This document shows, in pieces, positions 7,878-15,912 of a stretch of 64,000 nucleotides of DNA (position 1 is its first letter; each line of letters begins with the position of its first letter). A program made the translations under genes and the position numbers. This DNA is from Luteolibacter ambystomatis (lineage in GTDB: Bacteria; Verrucomicrobiota; Verrucomicrobiia; Verrucomicrobiales; Akkermansiaceae), in contig NZ_CP073100.1 of assembly GCF_018137965.1 (NCBI RefSeq), forward strand, positions 3,917,754-3,981,753, written 5' to 3'. The notes under the pieces are model-generated. The model had not been told where the DNA came from. It searched no databases and saw only the letters and a program-made list of their open reading frames with translations.

Positions 7878-8948
7878 ATGCCCGTCCTGCGTTTGCTATT
7901 GATAATGGCCCTCGTCACGCCCGCCCGGGCCGCGACACCGCAGGCGATCGTGGCCAAGGGGCAGGAGGTGCGGGTCCAGCCATTGGTGACTCTCCAATTG
8001 AACGGCAGGTCCACGCCGCTGCTGGTCGATACGGGTTCCGCCGCACCGCTGGTAATTTTTCCGGAAGCTCTTCCCAATGCCGCCGGCAAGATCGCGACGG
8101 TCGACCTCCGCGTTTCCAAAAACCAGCCTCCGCTTGCGGACCAAGCCACGGTCCTGCCCGCCGAGATTCCCGGCGCCAAGGGCATTCTCGGCTGGCCGCT
8201 GCTGAGGAACAGCATTTGGAAGCTCGATCTGCCATCGGGTCGCCATGAATTCCTCGCAGCTCTGCCGGATGTCCGCGGATGGATCTCCTTCCCGATCATC
8301 ACCAGCCGGGATAGCCTCGCGATCCGCCATCCGCAGCTTGGCGAAGTCTTTCTCGACAGTGGTGCTCGGCGTGGTGCCTGCCTCACCAAGGACAGATGGA
8401 ACACCTGGCGAAAAGCTCACCCCGAATCCGAGCTGACCCTGTCCGAGGGACTGAGCCCTGCCAGTCCCGGCGGTGCCTTCGCCAATCCCACCGCACATGA
8501 CGTTTCCTTCGCCTTCGCGCCTCTGGAGTTCCGGCACACCAATGTCGGCGAGGCGTTTTTCGATCCGGCGCATGACGGGGCCTCGATCTTGCTCGGCCTG
8601 GAAACCTTCACGCGCACCGCGATGATCGTCGATGGTCCGGGCAAGCGGGTCTATTTCCAGCCGGACGAACGCGAACCGGCCTACAAGCCGCTGCCGCCGA
8701 ACCGGCTCCAGACCGCCTTCCTCCCCGATCCGGATTTCACCAATGCCCTGTGCATCAAGCTGCTCCCCGGTGGGGCAGGCGAACGTGCAGGCCTGCAGGA
8801 TGGTGACCGCGTGCTGGAGCTCAATGGCAGCGGTGCCCCGCCATCCTTCACCACGATGTTCGACTTCGTCCGCAAGCCGGGAGCGAAGGCCACGCTGCGA
8901 ATCCGACGCAACCGCCAGCCGGTGATCATCAAGCTGACCGTTCCCTGA
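7878..8948 (+). CDS. Secreted aspartyl-protease-like protein with C-terminal PDZ domain
   Basis: A 356-residue protein with signal peptide MPVLRLLLIMALVTPARA. It has two clan-AA type motifs: LLVDTGSAAPLVIF (Asp51-Thr-Gly) in the first half and VFLDSGARRG (Asp160-Ser-Gly) in the second. This is the arrangement expected of a two-lobed aspartyl protease rather than a single retropepsin-like unit. A PDZ domain occupies about 285-352 (LLPGGAGERAGLQDGDRVLELNG). The domain order protease then PDZ resembles other bacterial secreted aspartyl-protease-like proteins. The caspase-like gene starts 69 nt downstream on the same strand, so two different protease folds may be co-expressed. Catalytic activity is inferred from motifs only. 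Confidence 0.8.
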   Translation: MPVLRLLLIMALVTPARAATPQAIVAKGQEVRVQPLVTLQLNGRSTPLLVDTGSAAPLVIFPEALPNAAGKIATVDLRVSKNQPPLADQATVLPAEIPGAKGILGWPLLRNSIWKLDLPSGRHEFLAALPDVRGWISFPIITSRDSLAIRHPQLGEVFLDSGARRGACLTKDRWNTWRKAHPESELTLSEGLSPASPGGAFANPTAHDVSFAFAPLEFRHTNVGEAFFDPAHDGASILLGLETFTRTAMIVDGPGKRVYFQPDEREPAYKPLPPNRLQTAFLPDPDFTNALCIKLLPGGAGERAGLQDGDRVLELNGSGAPPSFTTMFDFVRKPGAKATLRIRRNRQPVIIKLTVP

Positions 8949-9017
8949 TTCCGAGGCGAATCTTGATGATTCATGATCGACCGCCTATCGTCCGTGCCTA
9001 CCACTTCCCCCTCGTCC

Positions 9018-10355
9018 ATGCATCCGCCTTTCTTTTCCCATGTTTTCAGGAGTTTGATCGGCACAGTCCTGCTCATAGGAATGCCGGGCCATGCCAAGGC
9101 GGAATCCCGGCAGGCGTTGGTCATCGGCAACAGTGCCTACCAACACACCCGCATTCTCATCAATCCGCGGAGTGATGCCGCGGCCATGTCCGCGAAGCTC
9201 CGCACCCTTGGCTTTCAGGTGACCGAGCGGCTCGACACAAACCAGAAAACCCTCAGGGCCTCCCTTGAGGAATTCGCCGCCAAGGTGCCGAAGGACGGCG
9301 TTTGCCTCATCTACTATGCGGGCCACGGCTTGCAGATCAACGGTCGGAATTATCTGGTGCCCGTCGATGCGAATCTCGCCACGGAATACAAGGTGCAGGA
9401 TGAGACCCTGCCCATGGACGCCGTGATGAAGACCTTGGAAGGCACCGGTAGCTCCCTCAACATGCTGGTTCTGGACTGTTGCCGGGACGATCCCTTCTCC
9501 AAAGGAAAAAGCACGGGCACCACGAACGGCGGAAACTCCTCCCGCCTGAATGCCCTGCGGGCGAAAACCAGCAGCGCGGAAACGCAATCCACCGCCGGGG
9601 TTCCCGCTGAATCCGCCACCCGTTCGATCGGCTCCGGCGGCCTCACGGTTCCGAAGGACATCCCCCGCGGCATGTTCATCGCTTTCGCCACCAGCCCGGA
9701 CACCACCGCCGAGGACGGAAGCGGCGCCAATAGTCCCTATACCGCCGCACTCCTCGAGGAAATTGGCCAGCCCGGCGTCGATTTTGAAAAAGTCTTCAAG
9801 AACGTCGGCGCCCGCGTCTCCAAGGCCACCAATGGGAAACAGGAACCTTGGTCGAACAGCAAGTTCTACGGCACCTTCCATTTCGCCGCCGCATCCAACA
9901 ACACCGCCGCCACCCCGGCTCCCGCCCCGCCGCCGGATGCTTCTGCCGTTCCAACCATTCCCGCGAACGGGTTCTTCGCGGTGGACCAGCTTTTCGACGG
10001 CACCGCCTACAGCAGCTACAACGCTTCCTCGAAAAAGAAGATCCTCGGGAAGGCCCAGGAAAAACTGAAGCAACACCAGCTCTACGGTGGCTCTGCGGAC
10101 GGGAGCATGGGCCTCGGCACCCAGAAGGCGATCCTCGACTTTCAAGCCCAGAGCGGCCTGCCCCGTACCGGCAGGCTGGACGCCGCCACCCAAGCCGGAC
10201 TCCAGATTGCCGGGGTCAAGGAAACCTCCGCCGCGGTGGACGACGACACGCCGCGCACCCCCCAAAAGCCCCGCGCCAAGACGGAGGCACCCGCGCCACG
10301 CAAACCGGCCCCGGCTCCGAAGAAGCCCAAGGACGACTTCTTCATCGACACCTGA
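9018..10355 (+). CDS. Caspase-like (peptidase C14) protein with peptidoglycan-binding domain
   Basis: A 445-residue secreted protein. A signal peptide (MHPPFFSHVFRSLIGTVLLI, cleavage near HAKA) is followed by a caspase p20-type domain from ALVIGNSAY (about 33) to about 290. The His is in YYAGHG (His103) and the Cys in LDCCRDDPF (Cys155 aligns with the usual DACRNNPF). Residues about 340-395 form a PG_binding_1-like domain (LYGGSADGSMGLGTQKAILDFQ, TGRLDAATQAGL split around it), then a Pro/Lys-rich tail. An ATG at 8973 in frame would add 15 residues; I prefer 9018 because it gives a normal signal peptide and a possible promoter (TTGATG, 17 nt, TATCGT at 8963-8991) would start RNA after 8973. 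Three FGE-fold genes follow. Confidence 0.85.
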   Translation: MHPPFFSHVFRSLIGTVLLIGMPGHAKAESRQALVIGNSAYQHTRILINPRSDAAAMSAKLRTLGFQVTERLDTNQKTLRASLEEFAAKVPKDGVCLIYYAGHGLQINGRNYLVPVDANLATEYKVQDETLPMDAVMKTLEGTGSSLNMLVLDCCRDDPFSKGKSTGTTNGGNSSRLNALRAKTSSAETQSTAGVPAESATRSIGSGGLTVPKDIPRGMFIAFATSPDTTAEDGSGANSPYTAALLEEIGQPGVDFEKVFKNVGARVSKATNGKQEPWSNSKFYGTFHFAAASNNTAATPAPAPPPDASAVPTIPANGFFAVDQLFDGTAYSSYNASSKKKILGKAQEKLKQHQLYGGSADGSMGLGTQKAILDFQAQSGLPRTGRLDAATQAGLQIAGVKETSAAVDDDTPRTPQKPRAKTEAPAPRKPAPAPKKPKDDFFIDT

Positions 10356-10407
10356 CAAAACGGCGGACATCCCATCCCCGGACCTGCGGGCTGGAGCCAT
10401 TTCCAGA

Positions 10408-10437
10408 TTGAAGACAGGCGGATCGGCACGGTATGAA
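10408..10437 (+). promoter_or_regulatory. Sigma70-like promoter of first FGE-fold gene
   Basis: TTGAAG at 10408-10413, an 18-nt spacer, and TATGAA at 10432-10437, 35 nt before the start codon. The same arrangement, with the same CATTTCCAGA just before the -35 box and CTAACAG after the -10 box, occurs before the third paralogue at 12254-12283. Conservation of the boxes and spacing while the spacer sequence differs supports a real promoter. Confidence 0.65.
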
Positions 10438-10472
10438 GGAATCTAACAGGCCTTTGTCCTCGTCCTCCGTCC

Positions 10473-11246
10473 ATGAAATCCGCCCCCGTCCTTTCCCTCA
10501 TGGCACGCGTCGCCGCGTGTTCCGCGTTCTGCCTCCTCACCCACTGCTCGACCACTCCGGTCCCAGCGGGTGGCGGCGAGGCTCCCGCCGCCACCGCAGC
10601 CTCTCCGTTCGTGAACTCGCTAGGCATGAAGTTCGTGCCCGTCCCCGGCACCAACATTCTGATGTGCACGACGGAAACAACCGAACACCAATGGGTCACC
10701 GGAGGCGGCGCTCCACCTCTGGATTCCTGGGGAAACAGTGGGAATCAACCCCAATGGGACATCGGATGGAATGAAGCCAAAAAATGGTGCGAACAACTGT
10801 CCCTCAAGGAGGGCCGGCGCTACCGCCTGCCAACCAATGCGGAATGGAGTGCCGCCGCGGTCGGGGCCTCCACGCCCTATCCATGGGGTTCCGCCTGGCC
10901 GCCCCCCTCGAACTTCGCCAACTACTCCGGCGAAGAACGAAAAATCGATGGCATGAAAAATTATCTGAAGGGCAATGGCGTTCAAAAGCTCTCGGTTATC
11001 AAAGGGTTCCACGACGGAAACCCCACCCGTGCGGCGGTTGGGAGCTATCCAGCCAACGCCCTCGGCATCCATGATCTTTTCGGCAACGTCGATGAATGGG
11101 TCAGTGACGGCCCCATGACCCGCGGAGGCAGTAGCAACAGCGCGGGCGATGACGAGAACACCGGCAAAAAAAGGCGCGAGCTGGAGACCTACTATCCTAC
11201 CTCTGGACAATCCGAGGCAGGTCTCCGTCTGGTGGTGGAACGGTGA
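10473..11246 (+). CDS. FGE/sulfatase-modifying-fold secreted protein, paralogue 1
   Basis: A 257-residue protein with a hydrophobic N-terminus ending LLTHCSTTP, lipoprotein-like but with His before the Cys. The FGE-sulfatase (C-type-lectin-like) domain begins with FVNSLGMKFVPVPGTNILMC (about 49-68) and shows EAKKWCEQLS, YRLPTNAEWSAAA, PYPWG, ALGIHDLFGNVDEW and a closing GLRLVVER. The paired active-site cysteines of true formylglycine-generating enzymes are not seen in the RGGS region, so this is probably a binding fold rather than an enzyme. It differs from the two later paralogues in having VDEW and a short, Lys-rich end. The next paralogue begins 73 nt downstream, likely on the same transcript. 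Confidence 0.8.
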   Translation: MKSAPVLSLMARVAACSAFCLLTHCSTTPVPAGGGEAPAATAASPFVNSLGMKFVPVPGTNILMCTTETTEHQWVTGGGAPPLDSWGNSGNQPQWDIGWNEAKKWCEQLSLKEGRRYRLPTNAEWSAAAVGASTPYPWGSAWPPPSNFANYSGEERKIDGMKNYLKGNGVQKLSVIKGFHDGNPTRAAVGSYPANALGIHDLFGNVDEWVSDGPMTRGGSSNSAGDDENTGKKRRELETYYPTSGQSEAGLRLVVER

Positions 11247-11319
11247 GCTGTTTCCACGACCGCCCCGCACTCACCAACCGTTCCTTCTGTTAGACCATTT
11301 CCCCCCACAACTTTTCCCC

Positions 11320-12204
11320 ATGAAAGCCACCCCTCGCTTCATCCCTTCGCTGCTCGCGCGTGCCATCGCATGTTTCGCCGCCTGCTTCCTCACCCACTGT
11401 GCGACCACGCCGGTCTCAACCGGCGGTGGTGCCAGCAGCGCCAATCTCCAAACCACGACGAAAGAAAGCCCCTACGTCAACTCTCTCGGCATGAAGTTCG
11501 TCCCCATTCCCGGCACCAATATCCTGATGTGCACGACCGAGACAACCATCGCCCAGTATCAACAATCCGGGCTCCCCTTCCAAGGTTCCGAGTATCCTCA
11601 GAGCAGCAACCATCCGGTGGTCAACATGACCGGAGGCGATGCCGCCAAATTCTGCGAATGGCTGAGCCGACAGGACAAGCACACCTACCGCTTGCCCACC
11701 GAGGCGGAATGGCTGGCCGCCGCAGGCAAGTCCCCCGGTTCCTGGCCGCCACCCGGCAACGCCGGCAACCTGGCCGGACAAGAACTCAAGGGCAGTTCCG
11801 AATCCGAGCGCACACAACTGAAGACCGAGTTCAGCAAAAAGGTGCCGGACCAACACTACTTCTACGATCAGCAACAACTGGCCGTCATCCGGGACGCAAT
11901 GACTTCGAAAAACTTCCTGGCTATCGGTGGATACACGGATCGTCACCGCCACACCGCCCCTGTCGGAAGTTACGCTCCCAATTCCCTGGGCCTCTATGAC
12001 ATGGTCGGCAATGTCTCGGAAGTCTGTGACGGCTGGGTGGACAAGATGACCGGCCTGCGCGTGACCCGGGGCAGCAACTGGAAAAGCGCGGTCGCCTACG
12101 CAATCCGCAACCACGAACGGGGCACCCTCGGCAATTCCGATTGGCCGGTCAAGAGCCTCGCCCACAGCACCACCACCGGCTTCCGCTGCGTGTTGGTCCG
12201 TTGA
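11320..12204 (+). CDS. FGE/sulfatase-modifying-fold secreted protein, paralogue 2
   Basis: A 294-residue protein, the longest of the three. The N-terminus is hydrophobic and ends FLTHCATTP. The FGE domain shows YVNSLGMKFVPIPGTNILMC, GGDAAKFCEWLS, YRLPTEAEWLAAAG, SLGLYDMVGNVSEVCDGW, LRVTRGSNW and a closing GFRCVLVR. The segment around 150-200 is an insertion relative to the other two (SESERTQLKTEFSKKVPDQ). The redox Cys pair of catalytic FGE is absent. I placed the start at 11320 because the ATG there is followed by the signal sequence shared with the paralogues; a longer reading from 11149 lies inside paralogue 1. No promoter like that of paralogues 1 and 3 precedes it. Confidence 0.8.
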   Translation: MKATPRFIPSLLARAIACFAACFLTHCATTPVSTGGGASSANLQTTTKESPYVNSLGMKFVPIPGTNILMCTTETTIAQYQQSGLPFQGSEYPQSSNHPVVNMTGGDAAKFCEWLSRQDKHTYRLPTEAEWLAAAGKSPGSWPPPGNAGNLAGQELKGSSESERTQLKTEFSKKVPDQHYFYDQQQLAVIRDAMTSKNFLAIGGYTDRHRHTAPVGSYAPNSLGLYDMVGNVSEVCDGWVDKMTGLRVTRGSNWKSAVAYAIRNHERGTLGNSDWPVKSLAHSTTTGFRCVLVR

Positions 12205-12253
12205 ACTTTCCGGGGCCAGGGTCTCCGGCGACAAGACGGAGACCATTTCCAGA

Positions 12254-12283
12254 TTGAAGCCGACCGCCATGGCAGGATATGAG
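12254..12283 (+). promoter_or_regulatory. Sigma70-like promoter of third FGE-fold gene
   Basis: TTGAAG at 12254-12259, 18-nt spacer, TATGAG at 12278-12283, 41 nt before the start codon. It is flanked by CCATTTCCAGA upstream and CTAACAG downstream, as at 10408-10437. It lies between paralogues 2 and 3, so paralogue 3 can be transcribed independently. Confidence 0.65.
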
Positions 12284-12324
12284 AGAAGTCTAACAGTCTG
12301 CCATCCGCTCTCCTCCCTCCTCCT

Positions 12325-13098
12325 ATGAAAACCGCCTCCATTACTTCCCTTGTGGCACGTGCCGCCGCCTGTTCCGCCCTCAGCCTGCTCACCCACTGCG
12401 CGAACACTCCGGCCTCAGCGGCGAGCGGTGGCGGGACACCGGGGGTGGCCACTGTTTCGGCCCCGTTGGTGAACTCCCTCGGCATGAAGTTCGTGCCGAT
12501 CCCGGGAACGAAGGTTCTGATGTGTGCCACCGAGACTTCCGTCGCCCAATACAAGGCCGCGGGCCGGGGCTACAATGCACCGTGGTATCCACAGGGAGAA
12601 CACCACGCCGCCGCGAACATCACTTGGGCGGACGCGAAGGCCTGGTGCGACTGGATGTCCGCCAAGGAAGGCCGGAAATACCGCCTGCCAACCTCCGCCG
12701 AATGGTCCGCCGCGGCGGGCGGGAGCGGATTCCCATGGGGCACGTCCTGGCCTCCCTCCTCCGGGGCTGGAAACTATTGCGGCCAGGAATGGCGCACCGC
12801 TCCGGAAAAGGATCTCCAGCAACTCAAGGACCTCTGGAAATCCCGCTATGGCCAAACCAAAGGTCTCATCACCGGATACCAAGACGGCTACCTGTACACC
12901 GCCCCCGTGGAAAGCCAGACTCCGAACGCATTGGGACTCCGCCACATGAGCGGCAACGTCTGGGAATGGTGTGAATCGAAGGTGCTGCGCGGCGGCTCCT
13001 GGGCGGACAACGACCAGCGCTTCCTCACGCTCAACGCCACCGTGTCCAGTCCCCTCTACGATTTTGACAACGGCTTCCGCTGCGTGATCGAAAACTGA
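12325..13098 (+). CDS. FGE/sulfatase-modifying-fold secreted protein, paralogue 3
   Basis: A 257-residue protein closest to a canonical FGE-fold layout: hydrophobic N-terminus ending LLTHCANTP, then LVNSLGMKFVPIPGTKVLMC, WADAKAWCDWMSAKEGRKYR, LPTSAEWSAAAGG, FPWG, ALGLRHMSGNVWEWCES, LRGGSWAD and GFRCVIEN. The NVWEW and RGGSW signatures are intact, but the CxxxxC pair expected just after RGGSW for formylglycine-generating activity is missing (ADNDQRFLTLNAT instead). It has its own promoter and ends against the convergent pseudouridine synthase gene. Function unknown; a ligand-binding or substrate-recognition role alongside the caspase is a hypothesis. Confidence 0.8.
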   Translation: MKTASITSLVARAAACSALSLLTHCANTPASAASGGGTPGVATVSAPLVNSLGMKFVPIPGTKVLMCATETSVAQYKAAGRGYNAPWYPQGEHHAAANITWADAKAWCDWMSAKEGRKYRLPTSAEWSAAAGGSGFPWGTSWPPSSGAGNYCGQEWRTAPEKDLQQLKDLWKSRYGQTKGLITGYQDGYLYTAPVESQTPNALGLRHMSGNVWEWCESKVLRGGSWADNDQRFLTLNATVSSPLYDFDNGFRCVIEN

Positions 13099-13125
13099 CC
13101 GGACCCGCGGTCTCCCGCGGCCGGT
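13091..13125 (-). terminator. Terminator-like hairpin between convergent genes
   Basis: ACCGG-AC-CCGCGG, loop TCTC, CCGCGG-CCGGT, a stem with one 2-nt bulge at 13098-13125. On the minus strand it is followed by CAGTTTTC, fitting a terminator for the pseudouridine synthase gene. The plus-strand side has no T tract. Confidence 0.5.
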
Positions 13126-13129
13126 GAGG

Positions 13130-13879
13130 TCATCCGGCCATGAACTCCGCCAGATCCGCCGCCAACCCGGCTTCCCACGCCACCTCCCGACCTCCCCACG
13201 GAATCCCGAGCATGGCGGCATGCAGCGCATGACGGCGCAGCAGCAATCGCTCTTGGAGCGCCGGAGTCCAATCGTCCCGCATCCATTCCATATACTCGGC
13301 ACCGTCTCCGGAGTAGAGCTTGTCCCCGACGATGGGATACCCGGAATGAGCCAGATGCACGCGGATCTGGTGCATGCGCCCGGTCTTGGGGAAGCAGCGC
13401 ACCAGCGCGAATTCCCGGCCTTCCCGGAGGAAGCGCCGTTCCACCCAAAAGCCGGTTTCACATTCGCGGCCCTCCGGATGCACCATCTGCCGCAGCCAGA
13501 TCGGGGATGGCCCGACCTCGCCTGCGCGCAGGATAGGAGCATCGCTGGTCCAGGTGTCGAACTTCGGCCAACCGTGGACGATCGCGAGATACTCCTTCCG
13601 CGCCTCGCGCCGCTCGAAGATGCGCGAGAGATCGCGCGCCGCATCGCGATGCTTGGCAATCAGGACCACGCCGCTGGTTTCACGATCCAGGCGGGTGATG
13701 ATCGAAAGCGCGGCTCCGTTTTCCATCTCATACATCAGCAGGGTCTCCACCCCTCCGAGCAGGTTCGGCTCCACCTTGCCATTGGCCGGGTGGACGATCA
13801 GGGGCGCCGGCTTGTTCACGACGATCCAATCGTCACTCTCTCCGAGGACGTGGAAATCGGCGATCGCGTGCAGGATCAT
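13130..13879 (-). CDS. RluA-family 23S rRNA/tRNA pseudouridine synthase
   Basis: A 249-residue pseudouridine synthase. The catalytic motif is TRLDRETSGVVLIAK (Asp in RLD), preceded by DWIVVNKPAPLIVHP and followed by RKEYLAIVHG and the KTGRMHQIRVHL segment, all characteristic of the RluA branch. There is no S4 RNA-binding domain, as in RluA/RluC-short members, so the exact RNA target cannot be given. I chose the ATG at 13879: it has an AAGGG Shine-Dalgarno 7 nt upstream and starts just before the conserved core; earlier in-frame starts (13921, 14047) extend into the divergent lpxC-fabZ region and encode low-complexity sequence. Confidence 0.9.
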   Translation of the reverse strand: MILHAIADFHVLGESDDWIVVNKPAPLIVHPANGKVEPNLLGGVETLLMYEMENGAALSIITRLDRETSGVVLIAKHRDAARDLSRIFERREARKEYLAIVHGWPKFDTWTSDAPILRAGEVGPSPIWLRQMVHPEGRECETGFWVERRFLREGREFALVRCFPKTGRMHQIRVHLAHSGYPIVGDKLYSGDGAEYMEWMRDDWTPALQERLLLRRHALHAAMLGIPWGGREVAWEAGLAADLAEFMAG

Positions 13880-13994
13880 CGCCGCACCCTTGCCACGGTT
13901 CCCTGCAAAACCAAGCGCCATCGGCACAAAATCAAGATCTTGGCGCTGGTTTCCGCCTTGCCAGCGGGGCCTCCAGCCATTCCACTGCGCGCCC

Positions 13995-15308
13995 ATGCCC
14001 GCCGACGTCCAGCACACTCTCGCCGGTTCCGCCACCCTCGAAGGCACCTCCCTTCACACCGGTGAAAAGGTCACCCTGACCCTCAAGCCCGCTCCGGAAG
14101 GCCACGGTTTCAAGTTCCGCCGCATCGACCTGCCGGACCAGCCGTTCATTTCCGCGGATGTGGACAAGGTCCAGACCGTCGAGCGCGCCACCACCCTCGC
14201 CGAAGGTTCGGTGAAGGTGCACACCGTGGAGCACGTCCTGTCCGCCCTCACCGGCATGGGCATCGACAACGCGCTCATTGAAATGGACGCGAACGAGCCA
14301 CCGATCGGTGACGGCTCCGCCAAGCCATTCGTCGAGCTGATCAAGAAAGCGGGCATCGCCGCCCAGACCGCCCCGCGCAAGACCTGGGAAATCCGCGAGC
14401 CGATCCACATGGAAACCGGTGATGGCACGCTGATCACCATCGTCCCGGCCAAGTCCTTCCGTGTCTCCGTGACCAACGTCGGCCCGGACGGCCGCTTCAC
14501 CCAGTACTTCTCCAGCGAGGTGACTCCGGAGAAGTACGAGAAGGAAATCGCCCCGGCCCGCACCTTCGTTTACTACGAGGACGTCAAGCCGCTGCTCGAA
14601 AAGGGCCTGATCAAGGGCGGCTCGCTCGAAAGCGCCGTGGTCATCCGCGGCAACGAGGTGATGTCCAAGGAAGCCCTCCGCTACAACAACGAATTCGCCC
14701 GCCACAAGGCGCTCGATGTGATCGGCGACCTGATCCTTTCCGGCAAGCGTATCCTCGGCCATGTCATCGCGGTGAAGCCCGGCCACGGCCCGAACACCAA
14801 GATGGCCGCCACGCTCAAGAGCGAGTACTCGCGCCTGCGCTCGATGGTGCCGCCGTTCTCCATCCCGAAGGGTGAGACGGTCCTGGACATCAACGACGTG
14901 CTCAAGATCCTGCCGCACCGCTATCCCTTCCTGCTGGTGGACCGCGTGGTCGATTTCGAGGGCGACACCAAATGCACGGGCGTGAAGAACGTCACGATGA
15001 ACGAGCCGTTCTTCCCCGGTCACTTCCCGGAGCATCCGATCATGCCGGGCGTGCTCCAGCTCGAAGCGATGGCGCAGGTTTCCTCCGTGCTGATGCTCCG
15101 CAAGCCGGAGAACGCGGGCAAGATCGGCTACTTCATGAGCGCGGACGACGTGAAATGGCGCCGCCCCGTGCTGCCGGGCGACACGCTCTTCATCGAGGCC
15201 GAAGTCATCAAGATCCGCGGCTCCATCGGCCAGACCCGCTGCAAGTGCCTGGTCAATGGCGAGGTGGTATCCGAAGGCGAACTGAAGTTCGCGCTGATGG
15301 ACCGGTGA
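13995..15308 (+). CDS. lpxC: Fused UDP-3-O-acyl-GlcNAc deacetylase (LpxC) and 3-hydroxyacyl-ACP dehydratase (FabZ)
   Basis: A 437-residue bifunctional enzyme. LpxC part about 1-290: zinc ligands His76 (VHTVEH) and His80, then HKALD with His237 and Asp241 near the deacetylase active site; this is the committed step of lipid A synthesis in the cytoplasm. FabZ part about 295-437: ILPHRYPFLLVDRV, PFFPGHFPEHPIMPG (His343) and LQLEAMAQ (Glu357), dehydrating 3-hydroxyacyl-ACP in fatty acid elongation. The two activities draw on the same 3-hydroxyacyl-ACP pool, so fusion can balance lipid A against phospholipid. Such fusions are known in Bacteroidetes and related groups. The ATG at 13995 starts MPADVQHTLAGS, matching the LpxC N-terminus. 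Confidence 0.96.
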   Translation: MPADVQHTLAGSATLEGTSLHTGEKVTLTLKPAPEGHGFKFRRIDLPDQPFISADVDKVQTVERATTLAEGSVKVHTVEHVLSALTGMGIDNALIEMDANEPPIGDGSAKPFVELIKKAGIAAQTAPRKTWEIREPIHMETGDGTLITIVPAKSFRVSVTNVGPDGRFTQYFSSEVTPEKYEKEIAPARTFVYYEDVKPLLEKGLIKGGSLESAVVIRGNEVMSKEALRYNNEFARHKALDVIGDLILSGKRILGHVIAVKPGHGPNTKMAATLKSEYSRLRSMVPPFSIPKGETVLDINDVLKILPHRYPFLLVDRVVDFEGDTKCTGVKNVTMNEPFFPGHFPEHPIMPGVLQLEAMAQVSSVLMLRKPENAGKIGYFMSADDVKWRRPVLPGDTLFIEAEVIKIRGSIGQTRCKCLVNGEVVSEGELKFALMDR

Positions 15309-15330
15309 TTCCAACGCGATCGAACGGGTC

Positions 15331-15708
15331 ATGAAGATCGACCTGACGCATTCTCCCTACGGCGCTCTCCTGCTAGTGGGGATGATCGGATTCGGATTCG
15401 TCCTGTACATCTTGATTCGCAGGACTGAGGAGGCGACTGATCGATTCACCGCCTTGCTCTCCAAATTTCCCAGCCGGGGCGTGGACGCAAACCTGTCGTT
15501 CACGTCTCTGTCAGCCCCGGTCATGATCGGAGGCATCCGACAAGTGGACACCTCCTTCTCCCTGGCGGAAAACCCCTCGGGTGTCTACTTGCGGAAAGAC
15601 GTTTCGGTTTACGGCCGCCGGGGCACGATTTTCATTCCCGTCAAACGTGTCGCCGAACGTACCTCGCGAATGATCCGGACGACCTGCGGCATACGAATTG
15701 AGTTCTGA
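15331..15708 (+). CDS. Small single-pass membrane protein, unknown
   Basis: A 125-residue protein that I do not recognise. One transmembrane helix at about 10-30 (PYGALLLVGMIGFGFVLYIL) is followed by a charged stretch (RRTEEATDRF) and about 75 residues rich in beta-type sequence (VDANLSFTSLSAPVMIGG). It starts 22 nt after lpxC-fabZ on the same strand and could be cotranscribed. Base composition is slightly lower in GC than its neighbours. Existence is moderately supported by length and the membrane segment. Confidence 0.5.
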   Translation: MKIDLTHSPYGALLLVGMIGFGFVLYILIRRTEEATDRFTALLSKFPSRGVDANLSFTSLSAPVMIGGIRQVDTSFSLAENPSGVYLRKDVSVYGRRGTIFIPVKRVAERTSRMIRTTCGIRIEF

Positions 15709-15912
15709 GAGCCTCGAAAACATCCTCATCGCCACCGCTCTCCAGACCACGCCGTGTAACAGAGGACACACCGCACCAAAGAAAGATCGCACGGCTGAGT
15801 AGCATGACAACGCGGTGGTCTGGTGCTGCACCAGCAACCGACTTTCGGTAACCGGATCTTTCCCAACGAAACAATCCATGGATCTCAGACGATCCTCCGG
15901 TATGATCCCGGA

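Noticed and set aside
8985-10400. 471-codon antisense reading over the caspase-like gene
   Set aside because: Low-complexity Gly/Arg/Val sequence; the plus strand gene has a signal peptide and catalytic motifs.
10473-13098. FGE-fold genes as targets of a diversity-generating retroelement
   Set aside because: C-type-lectin-like proteins are typical targets, but no reverse transcriptase, template repeat or adenine-biased variable repeat was found in the window.
13932-15332. 466-codon antisense reading over lpxC-fabZ
   Set aside because: Composition shadow of a very well conserved gene; no motif.
15742-15823. Inverted repeat CCAGACCAC/GTGGTCTGG and nearby palindrome TGGTGCTGCACCA
   Set aside because: Arms are short, separated by 64 nt and outside any obvious control context; may be chance.
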